In this document: positions 56,023-64,000 of the stretch, piece after piece
How positions within the stretch are numbered: the stretch's first letter is position 1
How the letters are laid out: the number at the start of each line of letters is the position of its first letter
Source: Acanthococcus lagerstroemiae
Taxonomy: Eukaryota; Arthropoda; Insecta; Hemiptera; Eriococcidae
NCBI GenBank assembly: GCA_031841125.1
Contig: CM063113.1
Coordinates: 23,457,312 to 23,521,311, forward strand
Reading direction: 5' to 3'
Length of the DNA: 64,000 bases
Made by a program: the position numbers and the translations under genes
Notes under the pieces: model-generated
What the model was told of the DNA's origin: nothing
What the model saw: only the letters and a program-made list of their open reading frames with translations
Databases searched by the model: none

Positions 56023-57214
56023 GTGTGCATTTTGGATTGGATGCTTGGATATACCAAGTCGTGATGGAGTTTTGATTTTGCATCTGTACCGTGAGTTATG
56101 TCGATTTTGCATGCTTAATTTTGGTACCCAAAATATTGGATTGATCATCGTATTTTTGCATGTTTGCTGCATGTGGTTACTGGTTGTGTTCTATCTCGGT
56201 TATTGCTTGTCATTTGACTGTTATATTTTACCACATATTTGATCGATTGTTATATTTTTGCATGTTTGCTGCATGTGGTTGCCGTGCTTGCCATTACACT
56301 ATCATATATATTTCTTTCGCCATATTTTTGGATGTTTGCTGCATGTGATTACTGGTCATGATCTGCCTCTATTGTTAAGAACTTCGGATCCGGTCAAGTG
56401 TGCATTTTGGATTGGTTGCTTGAATTCGCCAAGTCTGATGGAGTTTTGATTTTGCACCTGTATAGTAAGTTATGTCGATTTTGCATGTATAATTTCGGTA
56501 CCCAAATGATTGCCTGTGGCCTGTCCTTTGACCGGTATATGTTTGGTTTATTACATATTTGATTGATCGTTGTATTTTTGCATGTTTGCTGCATGTGGTT
56601 ACTGGTCGTGTTCTATCTCGGTTATTGCTTGTCATTTGACTGTTATATTTTACCACATATTTGATCGATCGTTATATTTTTGCATGTGGTTGCCGTGCTT
56701 GCCATTAGACTATCATATATATTTTGTTCGCCATATTTTTGGATGTTTGCTGCATGTGATTACTGGTCATGATCTGCCTCTATTGTTCAAGAACTTCGGA
56801 TCCGGTCATGTGTGCATTTTGGATTGGTTGCTTGAATTCGCCAAGTCTGATGGAGTTTTGATTTTGCACCTGTATAGTAAGTTATGTCGATTTTGCATGT
56901 ATAATTTCGGTACCCAAATGATTGCCTGTGGCCTGTCCTTTGACTGTTATATTTGGTTTCTTACATATTTGATTGATCGTCGTATTTTTGCATGTTTGCT
57001 GCATGTGGTTGCTGTGTTTGCGATTTGACTGTTATATGTATTATGCTCACCATATTTTTGGATGTTTGCTGCATGTGATTACTGGTTGTGATCTGCCTCC
57101 TTCGTTTAAGAATTTTGAATCCGATCAAGTTGTGTGCATTTTGGATTGGATGCTTAGATTCGCCAAGTCTGATGGAGTTTTGATTTTGCACCTGTAACAC
57201 GAGTTATATCAATT
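56023..57214 (+). repeat. tandem repeat, 4 copies of 322-411 bp with sub-repeats
   Basis: GTGTGCATTTTGGATTGG(A/T) begins units at 56023, 56399, 56810 and 57132 (periods 376, 411, 322). Each has several ATTTTTGCATGTTTGCTGCA sub-repeats and GTGATTACTGGTCATGATCT. The 152-codon frame 56570-57028 crosses unit boundaries and repeats itself, so I treat it as repeat-derived. Confidence 0.88.
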
Positions 57215-60200
57215 TTGCATGCGGAAATTTTGTATTTACCGAGTTTCTCAAAATACGTTGCTGGATATAAACACAGTATGTGGAGTAACAATTTTGCTGG
57301 TATAAGCTTTCGAATTTTCCCCCCGAATTTTGATACTGCAAATTTATTTTTTTAGCTTCCGATTCAACAATCGTATCATCGAGGATTTATTAGACCGCTG
57401 ATTCATGGATGCGCTTCTTCTGTGCAAGTATCGAGTACCAGCAGATTTTAAATTTTCTCTGTGGAAGTTTTGGCTTTAGCGAGTTTCTCAAAATTTGTTG
57501 CTGGATATAGCAGTATGTGATGTAAAAATGTTGTTGCCTTATAGGTGAAAGAATTACTTTTCTCATTCGAGTTCATATTTTTTCCCCGAATTGTGATACA
57601 GCAAAATAACATTTACAGCTTCTGATTTCAACAATTTTCGCATTATAGGTAAGAGAATGAATTTTTATTAGCGTATTTTCCCCCCAAATTGTGGCTCAGC
57701 AAAATTATTTTTAAAACTTCTGATTGAACGATTGTAGACCTGGTCATTGCTTTGTGAAAACACTTCTACAAAACACAAACACCAAACACCAGCACTTTTT
57801 GGATTTTCTCCGTGAAATTTCTGTATCTGCCGGCTTGAATAACGGTATGTGCGGTGTATTAATTTTAATTGGTTGTAAGATTTGTATATCGTCTCATCTG
57901 ACCCCTTTTAGATTGTATAAGTTCACTTTGTTTAATTTAATTTTTTATTCTCGAATCTGTGTACAGCAAAATTATTTTTATTGCTTTTGACTGAACAGAT
58001 TTGGATTTTCTCTGTGTAACATTCGGATCTGTCGAGTTTCCTGAAATTCGTTACTGGACATACAAGTATGCGGTGTTGTACCAATTTCAATTGGATCTGT
58101 CGAGTTTCACGAAATTCGTCGCTGGACATGACAGTATGCAGTGTATGGTGTAACAATTTACCTGCTTTTTCTAAGTGAGAGAATTCATTTTTTCATTAGC
58201 TTTCGAATTCCCCCCCCCCAATTGTGATACTAGACTGTTGATTCGTGGAAGCGCCTCGTCTATGCAATCACCAAATATAAAGATTCTGGAATTTCTCTGG
58301 AAGTTTTGGACCTGTCGCATTCTCCGAAATTCGTCGCTAGATATAGAAATATGTGATGTACTACTTTGTTGCCTTATAGGTGAGAGAATTCATTTTTTCA
58401 TTAGTTTTAGTTTCCTATTGCTTCCCTGAACTTTGGTACTGCAAATTTATTTTTACAGCTTCTGAATGATCGTAAGTTAGAGGATTTATTAAACCTGGAC
58501 GTTGCTTCCTGGAAACGCTTTAGCAGAAACACCGAAATTTCTCCGTGAAAATTTTGGATCTGTCGAAATTTCTAAATCCCTCGTATCTTGAATCACTGGT
58601 ACGTGACGTAATACTTCAGATTTTCATGGGTTCGTAAAATTTCTATATTGTCTTCCCAAATCCCTTCTCTCCTATCCCAACACCGAGTACTAGCAGATGT
58701 TGGATTTCCTCCATGGAACTTTTGGATCTGTCGAGTTTCCCGAAATTCGTTGCCGGACATGAACGTATGTGGAATGTGGTGTAGCAAATTTACCTGCCTT
58801 ATAAGTGAGAGAATTTATTTTATCACTAGCTTTCGAATTCCCCCCCCCCCCGAATTGTGATACGGCAAATTTATTTATACAGCTTCTGATTAAATGATCG
58901 AATCTTCCACCAGGATCTACTAGACTGCTAATTCGTGGAAGCGCCTCTTCTATGCCATCACCGAATACCAGCAGATTTTGGATATTCTCTGGAAGTTTTG
59001 GATCTGTCGCGTTCCCCAAAATTCGTCGCTAGATATAAACATCTGTGATGTATAATCTTGTTGCCTTATAGGTGAGAGAATTCATTTTTTCATTAGCTTT
59101 CGTTTTTTGTGTTGCTTCCCCGAACTTTGGTACAGCAAATTAATTTTTAAAGCTTCTGAATGATCGCATCTTAGTAGATCTACTAGATCTGGCCGTTGCT
59201 TTGTGGAAACGCTTCAGCGGGAATACTAAACATCAGCATTTTTTGGTATTTTTCCATGAAAGTTCTGGATATGTCGAAATTTCCAAATCCTTTATACCTT
59301 GAATCACTGGTAGGTGGCGTAATACTTCGGTCGAGTTTCCCGAAATTCGTCGCTGGACATATTAGTATATGATGTTGTAACAATTCACCTGCCTTATAAG
59401 TGAGAGAATTCATTTTTTCATTGGTTTTTGAAATTTTTACCCGAATTGTGATATGGCAATGCTTTTGACTGAACAGGTTTTGGATTTTCTCCGTGGGTGT
59501 TTAGGATCTGTCGAGTTTCCCGAAATTTGTTGCTGGACATGGAAGTGTATGAGGTATGTGGTGTAAAAATTTAGCTGCCTTATGAGAATTTATTTGCAAA
59601 TTTATTATTACAGCTTCTGATTGAAGAATCGAATCATTGAGAATCTACTAGACTACTGATTCGTGGAAGCGCCTCTTCTGTTGGATATTCTCTTGGAAGT
59701 TTTGGATCTGTCGCGTTCCCCGAAATTCGTTGCTGGATATAAAATATGTGATGAACAAATTTTGCTGCCTTATAGGTGAGAGAATTCATTTTTTCATTAG
59801 CTTTCATTTTGTATTGCTTTCCCGAATTTTGATACTGCAAATTAATTTTTACAGCTTCTGAATGATCGTATCATAGCGGATCGACTAGAGCTGACCGTTG
59901 CTTCGTTCAAATTCCAAATTCATCTTGAATCACTGGTATGTAGCGTAATACTCCGGATTTTGGATTTTCATGGGTTTGTAAGATTTGTATACCGTCTTAC
60001 CTAAACCCTTTGAGATCGAAATAATTCTTTGACACAGCAAAATGATCTTCATATCCTTTGATTGAATGATCACATACATCGTGGATTTTCTAGAATGCTG
60101 ATTTGTGAAAATGCCTTCTATCCCAACACAGAGTACTAGCAGATTTTGGATTTTCTCCGTGGAACTTTTGGATCTGCCGAGTTTTTCAAAATTCGTCGCT

Positions 60201-62106
60201 GGACATACGTGGTGAACGATTGAATCAAGGATCTACTAAACCACTGATTCGTGGAAGCGCCTCTTCTATGCAATCACCGAATACCAGAATATTTTGAATA
60301 TTCTCTGGAAGTTTTGGATTTGTCGCGTTCCCCGAAATTCGTCGCTAGATATAAAAATATGTGATGTACAAATTTTGCTGCCTTATAGGTGAGAGAATTC
60401 ATTTTTTCACTAGCTTTCATTTCGTATTGTTTTCCCGAATTTTGATACAGCAAATTTATTTTTACAGCTTCTGAATGATCGTATCTTAGTGGATCGACTA
60501 GACCGGGACACGTTGCTTTGTGGAAACGCTTAATGCTTCAGCGGAAACACCAAACACCAGCAATTTTTGGTATTTCTCCATGAAAATTCTATATTTGTCG
60601 AAATTTACAAATCTTGAAATAAATGGTAGGTGGCGTAAATCTTCGAATTTTCATGTGTTTGTAAGATTTGTATATTGTCTCACCTCCTTTAGGATTGAAA
60701 TAATTCACTTTATTTCTAATTTTCTTATTTTTTTCGAATTTTGATCAACAAAATTATTTTTCTAGCTTTTGGCTGAATGATCACATATCATCAAGGATCT
60801 GCATTAGTAAAAGCGCCTCTTCTATGCCAACACTGAGTACTAGCAGATTTTGGATTTCCTCCATGGAACTTCTGGATCTGTCGAGTTTCCCGAAATACGT
60901 CGAGAAGTATGTGGCGTTGTAACACTGTACTCGCCTTACAAGTGAGAATTCATTTTTACATTAGCTTTCAAATTTTTCCGCCGATTTGTGATATAGCAAA
61001 GCTTTTGATTGAACACATTTTGGATTTTTTCCGAGGAAGTTTTGGATCTGTTGAGTTTCCCGAAATTCGTCGCTGGACATGAAAAAGTATACGGTGTAAC
61101 AATATACCTGCCTTATAAGTGAGAATTCACTTTTTCATTAGCTTTCTAGTTTCCCGCCCCCCAAATTGTGATACGTAAAATTTATTTATACAGCTTCTGA
61201 TTATCAACGATCTACTAGACCGCTGATTTGTGGAAGCGCATCTTCTATGCTATCACCAAATACCAGCAAATTCTGGATTTCTCTGGAAGTTTCGGTTCCC
61301 GTTCCCCGAAATTCGTCGTTCGACATACAAATATGTGAGTACGAATTTTGCTGCCGTATAGGTGAGATAATTTACTTTTCTTTATTAGCTTTCGTTTATT
61401 CGAATTGCTCCCCGAACTTTACACTGCAAATTTTATTCTTACAGCTTCTGAATGATCGTATCTCAAGAGGATCTACTAGACCAGGTTGTTGCTTTGACAC
61501 CAGAATTGTTTGGTATTTCTCCATGAAAATTCAACCCGTTTGAGATCAAAATAATTCACTTTTATTTCTTTGATATAGCAAAATTATTTTTATCGCTTTT
61601 GAATGAATGATCACGTATCATGGATCTACTATACTACTGATTTGTGAAAGCGCCTCTTCTACGCCAACACAAGAGCACTGGCAGATTTTGGATTTCCTCC
61701 ATGGAACTGTTTCCCGAAATTCGTCACTGTACATAATAGTATGTGTTGTTGTAATAATTTACTTGCCTGACAAGTGAGAGAATTCATTTTTCAATCAGCT
61801 TTCGAATTCCCCCCCCCCCTGACAGATTTTGGATTTTCTCCGTGGAGGTCTTGGATCAGTTGAGTTTCCCGAAATTCGTCGCTGTTTGTGGTGTGACAAT
61901 TCACGTGCCTTGTAAGTAAAAGGATTCATTTTTTCATTGGCTTTCGAATTTCCCCACCCCCCCCCCGAATTGTGATACAGCTAATTTATTTATACAGCTT
62001 GCGATTGAACGATCGAATCATCTAGGATCTATTAGACCACTGATTCGTGGAAAGCAGATTTTGGATTTTCTCTGGAACTTTTGGATCTATGAAAATTCGT
62101 CACTAG
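57215..62106 (+). repeat. tandem array of ~240-bp monomers carrying splice-like signals
   Basis: Monomers share ACAGCTTCTGA(A/T)TGATCG, GATCTACTAGAC, TTTTGGATCTGTCGAGTTTC, CCGAAATTCGTCGCTGGACA and CCTTATA(G/A)GTGAGAGAATTC. Adjacent units near 57240 and 57481 are 241 bp apart; a longer repeat appears every 600-700 bp (TATAGGTGAGAGAATTC near 58377, 59069, 59773, 60385). Monomers of at least two types alternate. The array continues at 63658 after the solo LTR. No intact protein is readable, although short frames such as LLNDR...DLLD recur. Confidence 0.85.
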
Positions 62107-62111
62107 GTATA

Positions 62112-63652
62112 TGTTGACGGTGTTAGCTCTCCCTATGGTTGTTTTGTGAACTATTTTGGTATACCGCTGCAGCATGCAGCTATCAGCCTTTTAGGTTATG
62201 ATAAGCTTTGTTTATTTTGTAACCTTGGCTTACGTGGCATTACTACCGTTTTTAGGGTCGGCTAGACCCTATTACAATCACTTTTTCTTATTAGGGTCGG
62301 CTAGACCCTATTACAATCGCTTTTTATTCTTCAAGTTGTTCAGTACTCAGACGTTATCAAGTGGTAATATGGATGGCGATTCCGTCGTAATTCATAGTTT
62401 CGTAGGATGTTTCTTATTGATGAATATAGAGAGCGTTAGTGAATGCGGGTACGTTCCGAAAAATGTATTCGCGTCGCGTATTACTATGAAATGTATTGAA
62501 AAGGATTCGGATTCGAGCTATCTGAAATGCTTTTGGTATTTGTTGACTACACATACATGCGCGTCACTATCGCAGTTTGACATGTGTATGTGTTAAGTGT
62601 GCACGTTCAGTTTTGTATAGACACAATGTTCGACATGTGTATATGTTAAGTGTGCAGCTGTGCACGTTCAGTTTTGTATAGACACATATTAGATACTCAC
62701 TCTCTCGTATGTTTTTTGTTGTCAGATTAGTTACTGCTTACTCCTGTATGAGTAATTTATTATTCTTCAATGTTCAGTACTCAGACGTTATCAAGTGGTA
62801 ATATGGATGGCGATTCTGTCGTAGTTCGTAGTTTTGTAGGATGTTTATTATTGATGAATATAGAGTGCGTTAATGTTACGCATAATTCAGACGATACGAA
62901 TTGCAGCATTTGCCGACCCTAGTCATGCAGCATTGCTGCTTGGTATTATTATTCTTCTTCAAGTTGTTCAGTACTTCGACGTTATCAAGTGGTAATATGG
63001 ATGGCGATTCTGTCGTAGTTCGTAGTTTCGTAGTATGTTTATTATTGATGAATATAGAGAGCGTTAGTGAATGCGGGTAAGTTCCGAAAAATTTATTCAC
63101 GTCACGTATTACTGTGAAATGTATTGAAAAGGATTCGGATTCGAGCTATCTGAAATGCTTTTGGTATTTGTTGACTACACATACATGCGCGTCACTATCC
63201 AGTTTGACATGTGTATGTGTTAAGTGTGCACGTTCAGTTTTGTATAGATACGTATTAGATACTCACTCTCTCGTATGTTTTTTGTCGTCGGATTAGTTAC
63301 TGCTTACTCCTGTATGAGTTAGTTATTTATTATTCTTCAAGTTGTTCAGTACTCAGACGTTATCAAGTGGTAATATGGATGGCGATTCTGTCGTAGTTTG
63401 TAGTTTTGTGGGATGTTTATTATTGATGAATACAGAGTGCGTTAATGTTTAGCCGAATTCAGACGATAAGAATTGCAGCATTTGCCGACCCTAGTTGTGC
63501 AGCATTGCTGCTTGTTTCTTTTCTCGCTCGCATGTATATTTCTCGTACAATTTTTGTAAAAAAGTTATGAATATGGTTTTTACTTGTTTAATAAAGATCT
63601 CTACGTTATTAAATCAATGGTCCTCCGTTAAAAGCTAAAACAACACCCTACA
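62112..63652 (+). mobile_element. solo LTR, 1541 bp, 5-bp target duplication
   Basis: Starts TGTTGACGGTGTTAGCTCTC and ends AAAACAACACCCTACA, i.e. TG...CA. GTATA flanks both sides (62107-62111, 63653-63657). The host monomer is intact when the insert and one GTATA are discounted (...CACTAG-GTATA-CAAATATGTGAT). A polyadenylation signal AATAAA at 63590-63595 lies 57 bp from the LTR end, as expected for R/U5. A 5-bp duplication and TGTTGACGG start fit BEL/Pao or Gypsy; I cannot tell which. No internal region or second LTR is present, so it is a solo LTR from recombination. Confidence 0.9.
62369..63445 (+). repeat. four copies of an ATG-starting repeat inside the LTR
   Basis: AATATGGATGGCGATTC(C/T)GT, with the ATG at 62369, 62803, 62997 and 63375, opens a frame MDGDSVV(I/V)xSFVG/VCxLLMN. 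Copy 1 stays open for 75 codons to TAA at 62594-62596 and is cysteine-containing; copy 3 has a stop after about 27 codons (GGGTAAGTT); copies 2 and 4 take a different 3' sequence (GTGCGTTAATGTT...). Alternating types imply duplication of a roughly 600-bp dimer. Confidence 0.8.
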
Positions 63653-63657
63653 GTATA

Positions 63658-64000
63658 CAAATATGTGATCTACAAATTTTGCTGCCTTGTAGGTGAGAGA
63701 ATACATTTTTTCATTAGCTCTCGTTTTGTATTGCTTCCCCAAACTTTGACGATGCAAATTTATTTTTACAGCTTCTGAATGATTGTGTGGATCTACACTA
63801 GACTTGGCCGTTGCTTTGTGGAAACGCTTTTCAATGGAAACACCAAACACCAGCATTTTTTGGGTATTTCTCTTTGAAAGTTCTGGATCTGTCGATATTT
63901 CCAAATCCCTCGTATCTTGAATCACTGGTACGTGGCGTAATACTTCGGGTTTGTAAGATTTGTATTTATTCTTGTAGCTTTGACTTCATTTATTTTTTAT
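63658..64000 (+). repeat. continuation of ~240-bp monomer array
   Basis: Resumes CAAATATGTGATCTACAAAT, TGTAGGTGAGAGAATACATT, TTTTACAGCTTCTGAATGAT and TCTGGATCTGTCGATATTTC, directly continuing the monomer broken at 62106. It runs off the window edge. Confidence 0.85.

Noticed and set aside
56570..57028. 152-codon open frame as a membrane protein gene
   Set aside because: It is built of the ATTTTTGCATGTTTGCTGCA sub-repeat, crosses repeat unit boundaries, repeats itself, and has no domain or gene context.
57215..64000. tRNA, rRNA or snRNA genes in this array or elsewhere in the window
   Set aside because: I looked for B-box-like GGTTCRANNCC words and cloverleaf pairing by eye and found none convincing.

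Overview
This is eukaryotic genomic DNA, most likely from an insect. The only confidently recognisable host gene is the 3' part of an islet/tailup-type LIM-homeodomain transcription factor gene on the + strand. It shows as two phase-0 coding exons, 4778-4987 and 20761-20931 (stop TAA at 20929-20931), separated by an intron of about 15.8 kb. The LIM domains and homeodomain must lie upstream of the window. The insect assignment rests on the tailup-like C-terminus (ending ...HDPGSP) and on insect-type LINE and MITE remnants. I cannot name the species.

Everything else is non-coding. About five islands look low-copy and comparatively CpG-rich: 4.4-7.1 kb, 11.0-12.3 kb, 20.1-21.9 kb, 28.7-30.6 kb and 51.7-53.0 kb. 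They are the best places to look for regulatory DNA or untranslated exons. The rest is repeats, many nested. 1-4 kb: AATC-rich repeat interrupted by a 1.58-kb foldback element. 7-11 kb: a hairpin, tandem duplications and a roughly 120-bp minisatellite. 12.8-19.8 kb: nested DNA transposons, including a family with GTGGCAGTTTCTATAA ends and a hAT-like MITE with a perfect 8-bp target duplication. 22.2-28.7 kb: a divergent GATTTT-rich array, inverted near 26.7 kb and peppered with MITEs. 30.6-39.8 kb: a palindromic-monomer satellite whose right half is riddled with small deletions. 40-43.2 kb: old relatives of that satellite and a palindromic AAATGTACC block. 43.2-46 kb: a dead hAT-type transposase next to a LINE with twin-priming geometry, itself hit by a small hAT-like MITE. 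47-48 kb: a second copy of the 16-19 kb repeat. 48.1-51.4 kb: a 3.35-kb foldback element. 53-55 kb: an inverted-end element and a hairpin. 56-64 kb: two tandem arrays, the second cut by a clean 1.54-kb solo LTR (TG...CA, 5-bp GTATA duplication).

The window is therefore the 3' end of a developmental regulator with a repeat-filled intron and downstream region. I found no convincing new multi-gene system. The most unusual observations are the intron-like splice signals carried in each monomer of the 57-64 kb array, the satellite apparently expanded from a MITE-like palindromic element, its deletion-rich segment (possibly an assembly-quality artefact), the large foldback element, and a possible 3'-UTR intron of the islet gene that would place the stop codon 4 nt before the last exon junction. 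Coordinates of repeat edges are by eye and approximate unless termini and target duplications are given.
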